Part shown: positions 1-10,886 of the stretch, piece after piece
Position numbering within the stretch: the stretch's first letter is position 1
How the letters are laid out: each line of letters opens with the position of its first letter
Assembly: GCA_036785705.1 (NCBI GenBank)
Contig: JAWUZG010000032.1
Span: forward strand, 13,534,001 to 13,598,000
Origin: Acanthornis magna
Lineage: Eukaryota; Chordata; Aves; Passeriformes; Acanthizidae
Length of the DNA: 64,000 bases
Direction: 5' to 3'
Translations under genes and position numbers: made by a program
Notes under the pieces: generated by a model
Seen by the model: the letters and a program-made list of their open reading frames with translations, nothing else
What the model was told of the DNA's origin: nothing
Database searches by the model: none

Positions 1-504
1 CATCGTGATAACCAGAAGTGTTGAAGGATGTGTGATACTTCAGAGCTTGGGAAAAGACCACAAAGTAATCAAGAATCTGGGGGGAAAATCCTTCTGCTGT
101 GAAGCTTAAATGATTTAAGGTTGCTCTTTTTGGTTTAATCAGAAAAGAATATTGAGAGGCAAAGCAGTCACTGTACCTAGTCAGTGACAGGTAGAAAACA
201 AACCTTACATCTGTTCAGTCCAGTTTGCAAAACCTTCCAGGATCTTGTGTCTGAAAGCTGACCTTTGACCAGTTTACCCTAAGAATATCCTATTCATAAG
301 GGTAGGAAAACCACAAACCATCTTTCAGGGGTGATGGTAGAAGGACATTGTTTGGATTATTTAAAACTAAATTTCATCTCTGTAAACATTGGTTTAGTAC
401 ACTGTATTAAACAGTACCTGAATAATAGTATCTGAATAACTTTGGTCTTTTTTGTGGTTTGTTTTTGTTTTGTTTTGTTTTTTGAGAGACAGCCTGTATC
501 CATT
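1..504. other. Unique AT-rich DNA with a T/G-rich tail
   Basis: No coding or repeat homology was recognised in the first 450 bases. Positions about 449-484 are a short TTTTG-type simple repeat that abuts the LTR-like block beginning near 505. Confidence 0.5.
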
Positions 505-1175
505 TCCTTTCCTTTTCTCAGGCTTGGCTTCACTCACCATTCCTGTCTCCTACAATCTGGAGCTGTGCAGAGGGATGGGGAATAAGATTTGTTGTCAATC
601 CATAACAGCTCCTGTCTGCTGCTCCTTCTTCCTCGTGTTTTTCCCTTGCTCCATTGTGGGACTCACAGGTTCAACATTCCTACCAGAAAACCTGTCCCTG
701 TGTGGGGTCCTCCCCACAGCGCACAGTTCCCACCAGGAGCCTGATCCTCTGTGGGGTCTCCACAGGCTGCAAGGGTTCCTTCAATGGTGCAACCACCTGC
801 TGCTGCGAGGCGTCTGGCGTGGGTTGCTCTTTGCATATCTACTCCACTCTGGACTTCCTTGGGCTTCAGGGGAACAACCTGCATCACTGTGGTCTTCTCC
901 GAGAGCTGGAAAGCCCTTGTGGTCCAGCATCAGGAGCACCTCCTCTCGCTCCTTTTCCATTGACCTTGCTGTTTTCAGGGCTGTTTCTCTCACATCTTTC
1001 CTTGCCCTTCTCTGCCAAGCAATATTTTGCCCATTTCTAAGTAGACTTGCCCCAAGGCCCACCCCTGGGGCTGCTGGGCTCAGCTGTGCCCTGTGGTGGA
1101 TCTGCTGGGGCTGACTGAAACAGGGGCAGCACGGGGCAGGCACAGCCTCTCCTGGACCACTGAACTCAATACGAG
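505..1175 (-). mobile_element. Endogenous retrovirus LTR, reverse orientation, degraded
   Basis: This is a GC-richer block in AT-rich surroundings. Read on the minus strand, it follows the layout of a common avian ERV LTR: a segment of CTGCAGCC/CCTGTGGGG-type phrases, then a stretch matching the phrase order 'capture of GGTGCTCC...CAGGGCTG...TCTCACA' in reverse. The stretch at 880-1000 resembles the middle of the forward-strand LTR at 58790-59784, so the two are probably related families. The long ORFs across it (for example 452-1114 forward and 781-1143 reverse) are chance frames in GC-rich LTR DNA. No gag, pol or env sequence, primer-binding site or polypurine tract is attached, so this is a solo or broken LTR. 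Both edges are approximate and no target-site duplication could be defined. Subfamily uncertain. Confidence 0.55.
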
Positions 1176-2779
1176 GGTAACTAACTGCAATGCAATCACC
1201 TGTGACACAGTGGAGGTCAGTGTTGGTCTTTTATTTGTTTCTTCTGGCATTAAACTCCATAAAAAAGTATTTTGAAATGGTTTCACGGTCAACAGGGCAC
1301 AAGTGCTGAAAGAATGGGATCGGGTAGCGTGAAGTTTTCACACCACATCACGAAAAATATGTGACAGCATGCTATTAATTTTATACAAGCTAGTGAGAGA
1401 TGGTGCCTACTTTATTTGCTACCAGTTTATGTTGCATTCAGAATGGGACCTTGGAGACAAAAGGCCCTTTTTTTACACTGCCAGCACACATCTGAGATCA
1501 GGCTGCTAAGGGTGAAATCATATCATGGTGGCTCCGGTGTGCAAATTTGATAGCATTATTACTTTCAAGTCACCTGCGATATACTAGTCCTGCTCCACAG
1601 TGCAGTGCCCTACTGCCTCCACAACAGGCACATTATTCAGTGTGTGCTCAAAGATGAATTTTTATATCCAATAAATAAAGCTGTTTACATTATATCATAT
1701 ATCATTTTAACTCACAAGGGAATCTCCCCAAAACCTCTAAAAAGTCAGTTGTCATCCTAAACTAGACCAAAGAAAATGCTTAGAATGTCTTCAAACTACA
1801 GTAAACCAAAACAGAGGAATATTGTGACAATGAAAATGTATACATGTGTATGTCAAAGCCTTCCCTAACATAAGCAGAGCAATACAGATTTATGGCTGCA
1901 GATAAGCTCATTCCTAAACTTTAAATCACTAGCCCAATCATTTTCTTGAGCTGAAACAGTCCTCAACCTGTGCATGTTTGAGTTTATGATGTGTAACTCA
2001 AGGGGGCACAGGTGCTCCCTGAGGCAGTGAGGAAGTGAGTTGAAATCAAACTGTTAAAACAGATACACACCTCCAAAAAACTCCTGCTTTTACTGTCCTG
2101 AGGACTCCAGCTTACTGTCCAGGAGAACAAACTCTTTTGCTTTCAAAGAATGAAATGCATAATGAGTTTGTAGAAGTCATGGTTAAATATTGTGCTGGAG
2201 GTGAAAAGCATATAAAATAAGTGCAGCAACAGCAAAAAAGAAATATTGACAAAATATTGATGATTGACTTTTTGGTCAACATCTGCCTAAGGAAACCCCT
2301 ATCCTATGGAGTGTCCAAGGCAGGGGGGAGAGAGAGAGAGGATAAGGAAGATGGCAGGGAGCAGACTCCCCTTTGCACACCAGCCTTCCTGATCTCTCTT
2401 AGCACTGTTTATCAGCACTGCTTCCTGCCACATGGTCCTCTGGGCTGGCAGATCCATGCTCACATCTTTGAGACAGTGTAGCTCCAAAGTAGTTTCTTTC
2501 AGTAGTGTTGTTATTTTATTTTTAATTGATTTTATTTTTATTTGTGCACCACAGTTTGCATGTCTTTAATGTTAACATCTTGTCTGAAATAATTACTCCA
2601 GACATGCAGATCACTACAGAAAATATATACATTTAAGATGATTTTCTTCATAGTTAGGTGCCCCAAGAAGGCATCCCAGCCAAAGAATGTCTGTTTCTCC
2701 CTTCATTGTAAAGGGAGCCTAAAGAAAGAGCTCCGTCATGAGCTCTTGAATCCTGCAGATACGTAATGGCAGGTCAGAA
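1176..2779. other. Non-coding AT-rich DNA
   Basis: No gene was recognised. A GA dinucleotide run lies at about 2324-2340 inside a purine-rich patch. The short ORFs here (2221-2481 forward, 2299-2487 reverse) overlap on opposite strands, lack any family resemblance and are judged accidental. Confidence 0.5.
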
Positions 2780-3700
2780 TCTGCACCCTAGACAACATAT
2801 TGGAGAGCCTGGACTTGAGAATAGAGAGAGTTGTATATCTTGGAGTAGGAGATCCTTGAATATTAACCAGCTTTCTTGGACCTGTCTTCCCTCCAGGGCT
2901 TTATCCCATGGTATGCAGCCAGGCAGATCCTTGAAGAGGCCAAAGTCTGCTCTCCTGAAGTTCAGGGTAGGGAGCTTGCTGTGTGCCCTCCTCACTGCCC
3001 TGGATCTTGAGCTCCAATATTTCATGGTTGCTGCAATCAAGACTGTCCTGAAGACTCATATTTGCCACCAGTCCCTCCTTGTTGGCAAGAACAAGGTCCA
3101 GCAAAGCACCTCTCCTTGTCGGCTTCTCTATCACCTGGAGAAGAAATTATTATCAGCACATTCCAGGAACCTCCTGGATTGCTTATGCCTTCGTCTTCTT
3201 GGTCTTCCTGGTCAAATGGCATCTTGTCATCCCTGCCCAGGTGAAACTCCATGCGCTCTGGCTGGTCATTGACATAGAGAGTGCCAATGTCCTCATCTCC
3301 CCCGCTTGTCTTTCCTAAAGAGCTGGTGTCCTTCCATCCCAACCCTCCAGTCACAGGATTCATCCCACTGTCTCCATAACACTGCTAAGATCACAGCCCT
3401 CCTGGCATGGTCATATCTTTGACTCCACTTGCTTATTTCCCACTCTCTGTCCATTTTAATAGTGGCATTTAAGTTGGGCCCCCAATGAAGATGCCTTCCT
3501 GGCTGGAGTGGCTGGAATTCCTTTGTGCTGCTGTTCAGGTGCTTCTGCTGACCTGTGGTCCCTCTCTAGGCTCTGGGCATCTGTTGCTGACATAAGCATC
3601 AAACTGGTGGGAGTGGGATGGACTGAGGTTTCCCTCCCTGGCGAGTTTAATTTCAAGCTTTCTTCACCAGCTTGGCAACCCTATGGCCTAAATGTATGCC
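2780..3700 (-). mobile_element. CR1 LINE fragment: 5' half of ORF2 (endonuclease region)
   Basis: Minus-strand reading recovers, in consensus order, peptides typical of the CR1 ORF2 endonuclease domain. These are AQLKCHY near 3460-3475 (consensus start of ORF2), a degraded ESCDW..MEGHQLFRKDK block near 3290-3380, HKQSRRFLECADNN near 3135-3170, IEKPTRRGALLDLVLANKEGLV near 3065-3130, and TLNFRRADFGLF followed by IPWDKALEG near 2880-2965. Several frameshifts and stops separate them, so the copy is dead. About 200 bases beyond AQLKCHY (3480-3700) probably belong to the upstream part of the same element. The reverse-transcriptase half and 3' UTR are absent, which is unusual because most CR1 copies are truncated at the 5' end. 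Edges are approximate. Confidence 0.85.
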
Positions 3701-3975
3701 ACAGATACTTCACTCTTGATTCCGAGGCTGTGCAGAGTCCCTTTCCACAGGGACAGATCCCTACAAGGGTGCAAATGCACCAAGTCAACAGAAGAGCTGT
3801 CTCTTTCAGAAGTTGTGAGTTTTGAGCGTCTGGTAAAGTTAGGGTAAAAGTCCTATCCTTGAAAAAGCCACTGCAAAATAGGAATTAGAGTCTTGTTATC
3901 TCAGTGCTTTTTCTTTTTCTGAGAAGCTTTTTGAAACTGAGAAGCGCTTTTAAATAGTATATCATAAATCATTGA

Positions 3976-3989
3976 ACAATTGCCATTGT
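3976..3989. promoter_or_regulatory. SOXE-type dimer motif (ACAAT-N4-ATTGT)
   Basis: ACAAT at 3976-3980 and ATTGT at 3985-3989 form a perfect inverted pair with a 4-base spacer. This is the arrangement known for dimeric SOX8/9/10 binding. A third AACAAT lies at about 4003-4008, and a TAATTA homeodomain core follows near 4020-4025. Function is inferred from motif only; such motifs also arise by chance in AT-rich DNA. Confidence 0.3.
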
Positions 3990-4344
3990 CAGCCTGAGTC
4001 TGAACAATTAGCAGCATGTTAATTATAAAAGTGTCTAAAATTAAAGAGAACAAATTGATTAAAGGCATCAAAAAGTGAAGTGCAATATTTATCCTTTTTG
4101 TTTTGTTTTGTTTATTAATTGCTCCTTCTCCTAATAAGTGGGGAAAAAAAGATAATTTATTTTTCTTTTTTAACCTCTTTTTTCTTTTTTTTTTCTTTTT
4201 TATATTTTTTAAGTAAAACTCTGGATTTCAGACTATTTCACAGGGGTGTATGACCTGAGCAGCAACAGGGACAGACAGAATTTTGCTTGAAAAAAGGGAC
4301 AGAAGCTTAAAAAATTTAACGTTTAGCAAATGTCAAAATGTATT

Positions 4345-4410
4345 CTAGGCCAGGTTCTCACTCAGTGCTGCTGGAGGTTAGCGTCTTTGACGTCAATGGA
4401 ATGGTTCCCA
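4345..4410 (+). repeat. Possible ancient amniote interspersed repeat remnant
   Basis: The phrase GGCCAG.TTCT...TTGACGTCAATGGAATGG follows the order of an old repeat common in reptile and bird genomes (GGCCAGATTCTGA...CCATTGACTTCAATGGAGT). It contains a perfect TGACGTCA cyclic-AMP-response-element palindrome at 4388-4395. The match is from memory and short; the family is not named. Confidence 0.3.
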
Positions 4411-4789
4411 TTTCCAACAGGTGTACTCCCATCCCACTAGCCCAATGTTTGCACCATATACACCACAGGGGAAACAAAGGAATACTGAGAGAGCTTTATC
4501 TATTTGCCTAAAGTGAAAAAGCTGTTTTCTTATGGCTGAGTGCTATAAATTTGCTGGTTGAGTGCATGTGCTCAAATAAAAGGCTACATTGTTTGCCCTA
4601 CTCAGTATAGTCTGTTGGATTTTCAGAGCTGGCTTGCTGTTTACCACAAATACAGAGGGCTTTGTACTCACTCTGACCTTTGGATCAGAATTCATCCTTT
4701 GAAGTGTTTGTGATTTCTCTAGATTTGACTAAAACACATTTTTTCTGCGTGGTCTGGCCAAAATTCTTGCTTTACGAATTGCTCGATGG

Positions 4790-5240
4790 TCATAATGTGG
4801 GCCCCTCATTTCAAGAAAGACATTGAGATTCTGGAGCATGTCCAGAAAAAGGCAGAATAGCTAGTGAAGGGTATAGAGACTAAATCCCATGAGAGACTGA
4901 GGGAGCTGGGGTTGTTTAGCCTGGAGAAAAGGAGGCTCAGGGGAGACCTTATCTTTCTCTAGAACTACCTGTAAGAAGGTGGAGGTTGACCTCTTCTGCC
5001 AGGCAACGAGTGACAAGACAAGAGTAAGTGGCCTCAAGCTGCACAAGGGGAGGTTCAGATTGGACATCAGGAAGAATTTCTTCACCAAAAGGATGGTTGA
5101 GCATTGGAGTGGGGTGCCCAAGGAATTCCTGGTGTAGTCACCATCCCTGGAGGTGTTCAAGAAGCGCCTGGACATGGCACTGAGTGCTGTGGTTTAGTTG
5201 GCATGGTGGTGTTGGGTGGTGATTGGACTGTGTGGATCCA
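4790..5240 (+). mobile_element. CR1 LINE fragment: RT C-terminus and start of 3' region
   Basis: Translated pieces in broken frames follow the CR1 order: WAPHFKKDIEILEHVQ near 4795-4845, [19 protein letters not shown] near 4893-4950, and the sequence equivalent to 'SLEVFKRRLDMAL' near 5145-5190. The element stops near 5240 before the expected AGGTCTTTTCCAACC...ATTCTGTG terminus, so it lacks its 3' end as well as its 5' end. Multiple stops and indels show it is inactive. Confidence 0.85.
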
Positions 5241-5344
5241 GGTGGCGTGGCATGTTAGAGCCACAGGCTCTAGCAGACACCGGTGCACAGTGTCATCAAG
5301 ACATAAAGGGGGAGAACCCATCTGGATTCTGTGACAGGGAAGGT

Positions 5345-5460
5345 TCGGCTTCATCATCATGTAGGTTATTCATGAAAATATGGAACAGTGTTGATTCCTG
5401 AGGAGTGCTGCTTGTGACCAGTCTCACAGTGGTGATACTCCTCTGTGTGGCGTCAGACCC
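5345..5460 (-). mobile_element. CR1 LINE scrap: central reverse-transcriptase region
   Basis: The minus-strand peptide LVTSSTPQESTLFHIFMNN corresponds to the CR1 segment [22 protein letters not shown], between RT motifs B and C. Neighbouring residues are too decayed to align. It lies about 100 bases downstream of the forward-strand CR1 piece ending near 5240 but in the opposite orientation, so it is either a second insertion or part of a local rearrangement. Confidence 0.65.
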
Positions 5461-7335
5461 AATGTGCAGTGCCATGGCTTTTGGCATAGATGTTTTTTGT
5501 CTCCTAAGCTATGTTGTTACAATCAATGGAGAGACTTAATCTGTGGTTCCATAAGTAAGATCTGAATTATCTTTTAATTTACAATTGCACAGTAGAATAT
5601 GCCTGGCCATTCTAAGATACGTTGAGCTTGGGGATCTGGTTAGAATTTGGTTAGAATTTGTTTTCATCAGTGAAAATAAAAAATTTTTAATGTAACCAAA
5701 TCCAGTATAAGGCAATAATTTAAAAACATCATCTTTCCCGTCTAGAGTACATATTTGTTCTGACCACTTGGGCACATTCAGAAGTTTTTCCAGGGTCTAC
5801 AGCTGCTGATTCCAGTAAGCTATTTTTCCACTTAATAATAAAAGATCTTAGCACATCAGTAGAGTGTATTGTTCTTTATATATAAAATGCTTCTGGAATC
5901 TCTCAGAGATGTACACTACATGTGATGCTAAATATAGTTTTGAAGCTCTAATGGCCCTTACATGTTACACTTCTCTTCCTCTCAACACAAGACTGGCTTC
6001 CACATCCTTCAGAAGCACCTAATTATTATTTTGGGGCAAATCTTTTTTTCCTTGCTGACAAGATCTGTTGACACACAAGTGCTCACATTTGAGACTGTTA
6101 CTTTTGCTTTTTCCTCTTTTAAATAAGAAACAGATATTCTGGGAGATTTTCATGGCACATTTTCTGTTTGTTTCAACAAATGGAAAATGATTATAAATGA
6201 TATTGTTTCTTAATGAGCTTCAGTGGGTATAATCAAATGACAGGACTAAACAAATCCATTCCTATACTCTTTGGCTGCCAGCAGCCTAAAGTATTCATAA
6301 GTTGATCCCTTTTAAGCTGCAATAAACCATTTTCTGCCTTGCTGCGGTCTCTTGCCAGTCCCAGACCACCACGGTAACTTATTCCACACACATCTTTCAG
6401 TTTTAGGACTTTTTCTCAACTTTCCTAAGGATGGGAATGGAGGAAAGCAGTGAAAAAGGAATTATAAAGGTTGATTATATTTTGCTTGTGCCTTTTCATA
6501 GAACTAATAAAATCAAAGCTTCTTCTCCCTCCATTTCTCAAATGTGGACAGGTGATCCTTTCTTTAACACAATGTTGTCTAGGCTTATCACTGGGCAGAT
6601 CTCAAGATTTTTTTATGATGACAGCAGTATTGTCATTTTCTAGGCAGGAGTGAATGCTGGCTGTGGCAAAGAGTATGCTGGAGTATGTGAGCCTTTTTTC
6701 CCAGTATTTTAATTTCCAGACAAAAACTCTGTCATGCTCTTTTCCTAATGTTGTAGTATCATGCTTTGAGACTGAGGAAAAGGTCTTGAATATTTCTAGG
6801 TTGATTAATTCCTAATTTTTATTCTTAGGAATTTTTATTTTTCCATTTTGGATATACTGAAGTCTGTCTCCTTGCCCTAACTATGCTGCAAACAGCCATA
6901 GGATTTATGAGCCATTACATTGCTTTCTTCTTCTGACTTTATAACTCCAGTTTTCTTTTTTTTTATATCTGTGTGGGAGGTTGATGCAATGGCTGATGTG
7001 CTTCTAAATGAGAAATCACCTCTCATTAACCACATAACTAGAGTGCATTTTGATGAATTAAGCTAGGAGCTTTCTGGTGTTGAAGAGAAAATCAAGCATC
7101 TTGAGAAAGAGAGAAAAAGCACAAGATTCAATGTCTGAAAATCTTTGATAAAGTTCTCAGCTTTTTTCTGAGTATTGTTTCAAAATGTTGAATCTGTTTT
7201 ACCTGCTCAATTTTTGCCCAGTAAATGCAATACACAATCAGCAAACTATTCCAGTATTTGAACTAAACTTATTGTACATCAAGGGACAGACACACTCAAA
7301 TGGTCTGAACTCCACTGAAGATGGAGCTAGAGTAA
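5461..7335. other. Non-coding AT-rich DNA
   Basis: No gene or classifiable repeat was recognised. Small T-rich runs occur near 6041-6050 and 6954-6966. ORFs at 5536-5775 and 6431-6653 are short and without family resemblance. Confidence 0.5.
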
Positions 7336-7520
7336 AGGCAATTCCAATTGCACTGCATCTTATGCAAATGATCTCGGAGGTTAAGCATTCCAGGGCTTGT
7401 CCTGTACTTGGATAAGAGACCATCTGGAAGTCCCAGATAAAGTAGGCACAAGCCAAGACAGTGTGGCTGAGCACTAGACCACAGAAAGTGAATGAGTTAG
7501 AAGGCAACGTTCTCCCCCTC
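7336..7520 (+). repeat. 5S rRNA-derived chimeric SINE (AmnSINE1-like)
   Basis: Positions 7337-7449 align colinearly with vertebrate 5S rRNA. Against 5S as remembered, 7370-7387 match 16 of 18 bases (GATCTCGGA...TTAAGCA, the region around the internal A-box). Positions 7404-7421 match 16 of 18 (GTACTTGGAT..GAGACC, the C-box bound by TFIIIA), and the order and spacing are preserved. Right after the 5S-like head, TGGCTGAGCACTAGACC at 7464-7480 resembles a tRNA A-box. A weak B-box-like GCAACGTTCTCCCC follows at 7504-7517, about 40 bases on. A 5S head joined to a tRNA body is the plan of AmnSINE1 and related SINE3 elements of amniotes. The extent beyond 7520 (a Deu-type 3' domain) could not be judged. 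The alternative is a simple 5S pseudogene. It is not a functional 5S gene because the first third is heavily diverged. Confidence 0.65.
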
Positions 7521-10500
7521 ATCACTGGTGGATGAGTCAGAGAGCTAAAGTTACCAGTACTATTTTCATTCCATCAGTGAAAATGTCTCAGGAAAATACT
7601 GTAGCTTAAAAACATTAAAATTAGTGAGGTTATATGAAACATTAGCTTCACAGGGACCTTTAACCAGGGTTAAACAATCCTACCCTCTATGATGCCTGCA
7701 TTTCTGGAAAATTATACAAACTTACCAAAACTTGTTAGTATTTCTATATTGGGAATGAACATAGGGTGCAGAAATAGCTCTCCTGTTGTTGCTGCTCTTA
7801 CCTATCAGGCAAGTCCTGGGTGCTATGACTGGCATGACAGCTTTTCTTTACCCACCTCTCATTTAGTCAGAAGAGCTTCCTTTGGCCCCTGTTTTAGCAG
7901 AGAAAGTGAAAAGTCTTCTGAGCTTCCGAAAGAAACCTCCTGTAGCGATTCAAGGAACAGCATAATGCAGGACATAGCCCTGTGCAGTGCATTAACCAGC
8001 ATTTTTCAAAGCAGAAGCTTTATATGTAGTATTCAGTATTGTACGGAGGGCTCCTGCTCCTTTGTGTGAGGTGAACTGGATTGTGTGGATCACTAAGAGA
8101 ATGTAGCAAGGACGGTAGAAAGGTTTGGAAAGGGAGCATACAGAAAAAACTTACCTAGAAAACAAGAGAGGATATGCTGCTAACTTTTCCTTTTAGGCTA
8201 AATTGTCAGTTCTCTTTTTGTAATGAAATAACATTATAAACCATTAATATCTATACCACTGTCACGGTTTAAGCCCAGACAGAAAAGATCATTCATTCCA
8301 ACATAGGAGAATTTAAACACATTGAAAATTTGTGAATCTGAAACTTAATACCTGATCTGATAATAACAAAGTGTAAAGGCATTCTTATGGTAAAATAGAA
8401 GATGTGCAACATTTAAGACAACTGGTTAAATCACATAAAACCAGAGGAATGAAGTCAGGATAAACATTTTCCTCACTACATCTCACCATCCAGATTCTGA
8501 ATATGGAAGCTGTTCCAGCTTTGTGTTGCTGAATTTCTCTTCACTGAGTAGCCCTTTTCACTCTTTCATTCTCTCCTCCTTTTCTGGCAGTGAAGCACAT
8601 TCTTTTCCCCTGTAATGTAATTATACACAAACTCACAAACTTAACCATATTGCCATGATCTAGCATCACCCACAATCTGGCAGATGCCACTGACTGAAAA
8701 CACAGCTCTACTTTAAAGTAAGTCATACAGATGTACTGTTTCTATATTTAAAAACACAGTTTCCATGGCATGACAGCACTGTCTGTACATACAGGGGACA
8801 GACATCAAAGCTTCTTTGTGTGGTGTTTCATTCTTCAGCTCTCAGAAGCAACATTAATTCAGAATGAAATGTGTGCAACGAGTCATACTTAAAGGTCCTG
8901 AATTTTGAATAATTTTGAAATTACAGTATTTTTTGAACTTTAATATCATTGCTAGTTAGGTTGCCTGTTTCAGAACTTGTGGTTTTAGTTTGAAACAGCT
9001 ATTGACTCTGTTTACTTGAAAAGCAGGGTCAGTATTATACTTGGAGATCCTCCTACTCACTAAATTCACCTTTTCATTCCCATATTTTGTACATATAAGC
9101 ACAGTAAACATACAGAATTTTCTGATACAGTGGGTTTATTGTAGTCCAGTGACAGATTTTGCAATGCCAGTGAAGTTGTTTGGATTATAATTTCTAAGAG
9201 TAATGTAACAGAGTATGGGCTTGAGACTTCGCAAATATCAAAGTACAACTAGCTTTGCCATAATATGAGTTAAAAACAAGTCACAGACGATACAAACAAT
9301 TAAATTTTAATTACTTGAATTTCCTGTATTTTTTTCTTTATTTGCCATAGAAATAATTTAAAACACTGCCTTACAAATAAGTTTAAAGATGTGTGCTGCA
9401 ACCTCACTATTTTAATGTAATTTATGAAAGTTGTATAAACAGAGAATATGGACCCATCTGTACCTAATATTTTGCAAAGGCAGAAAGCATGTTTAAATCA
9501 CATAATTTCACCTAAGTTTTAGTTCAGCTAGCTCCTACAAAGAGGAAATTCCCATAGTCCCTGCCATTGTCTGAGATACGTAATTTCTATCTTTGCCCAT
9601 TTGTAGACATGAAGGAGTTATGGAAAATGGAAGGCTACATCAGGGTTGTAAATAACCTATCCAGTTGTGCAGCTGCTTAATTCAAAGGGTTAAGCATAAA
9701 TTAATCTGACATGAAAAAGTAAGTATTCATACCCCAGAAGAGCAAATCACTGTATTTAAATATTAAAGATACAAAATATGAGGAAAAAAAGAGAGCAATT
9801 AATGGTCTTTTCAAACACATTTTTTCAAATTTGTCTAGGCAGAGTTTCTTGGAAAGATTCTTGAAAATTTAGCTCTGAATGGGATTCTAAAACACTGTCA
9901 ATGATGATGATTGTTTATAGGTGAGGGAATATTTTCATTTAAGGACTGATGAATCTTGCTTGTTTTGAATCACAGCTCATCACACTACCTTATAAATGAG
10001 CAAATGTCAAATTAATAACTTATTTTCCTGAAACCAAATATTTTAATCAGGCTTTCACATGAAGTTTTTAATCAAGGGTTGTTTTTTTAAAACAGCCATA
10101 CTAATCAAGATCAAGAATCTTAAATCTGAGCTAGACCACCCTTTTCTCCTTTCTGCTTATAAATGTTAGTCTCTCCTAAAGCCATAAATGGTATAGGTTG
10201 TTTTAGAAGAAAAGTTGTTAAAGTACATTCTCATTCCAGTAGTGCATCCAAGAATTAAATCCTTTCAGCATTATTTTAATTTTGTTTTGACACCCCACCA
10301 ATGGCTTTCCAAAAGCTCTGGGACACTATAATCTCTACCGGAAAGTCACTTCCTCATGGGAATATGCTTTAGCTTCCTTTTTTTTTTTCTCTCCTTGATG
10401 GGCTGGTTGCTACTTGCACCTGGAAATGAATGGGATGGGCTGCAGTGAGTGCCATAAAGTCAGGAATGTGAGTCAAGAGACAGACAGAGGTTCTTGTTCA

Positions 10501-10886
10501 GAGTCATTCATCCAGTTACTTCACTGAAAGTGGGAAATTAATTTCTCATTGAAGAAAAATGTTTGCCTTTTAACTTAACCGCTCTTACACTCACACCATA
10601 AAGTACGTGAATGTTACCAGGAATACAGAGAAACTGAGATGAAATACTGCAGTCACTGTGAAAGTAATTCTAGAAATTCCTTCTGTATTGCTGTAAGTTG
10701 TTAAAAGAAAAAACATTTTGTGTTCTTGGCTCTGTCAAAATATTGGGCAGCCATAAGAACTAAGTTTCAGTTCTGCTTGATAACTAGACAGGAGCAGGAG
10801 GAAATACTTTCCACCATCTTGCCATAAATGACAAGCAACATATGTTCTGGAGAAAAGACTGTGCAATACTGAATCATCTAGAAGTT
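7521..10886. other. Non-coding AT-rich DNA
   Basis: No gene. An ORF at 7689-8069 (126 codons) shows no domain or homopolymer pattern that would support it. A short LTR-edge match sits at 8260-8280. A T-run lies near 10378-10391. The remainder has no structure I recognise. Confidence 0.5.
8260..8280 (+). repeat. Possible LTR 5'-edge scrap
   Basis: TGTCACGGTTTAAGCCCAG matches the start of avian ERVL-type LTRs (TGTCATGGTTTAA.CCCAG) as remembered, but the similarity ends after about 21 bases. It may be a deletion remnant of an LTR or coincidence. Confidence 0.3.

Larger units (their letters stand above)
3701..4789. other. Non-coding DNA with possible regulatory block and T-rich repeats
   Basis: No gene. 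It holds an inverted pair of SOX half-sites at 3976-3989, a TTTTG repeat at about 4095-4114, a T-rich tract at 4157-4211, and an old-repeat-like patch at 4345-4410 (listed separately). Confidence 0.5.

Noticed and set aside
452..1114. Long forward ORF (220 codons)
   Set aside because: It lies within an LTR-like GC-rich block, overlaps ORFs in other frames on both strands, starts in a T/G simple repeat, and has no recognisable domain.
7370..7449. Functional 5S rRNA gene
   Set aside because: Only the internal promoter part is well matched; the first third and the 3' end are diverged and no T-run terminator follows directly.
7689..8069. 126-codon forward ORF
   Set aside because: No domain, no splice-supported structure and no family resemblance; length is within chance for 64 kb in six frames.
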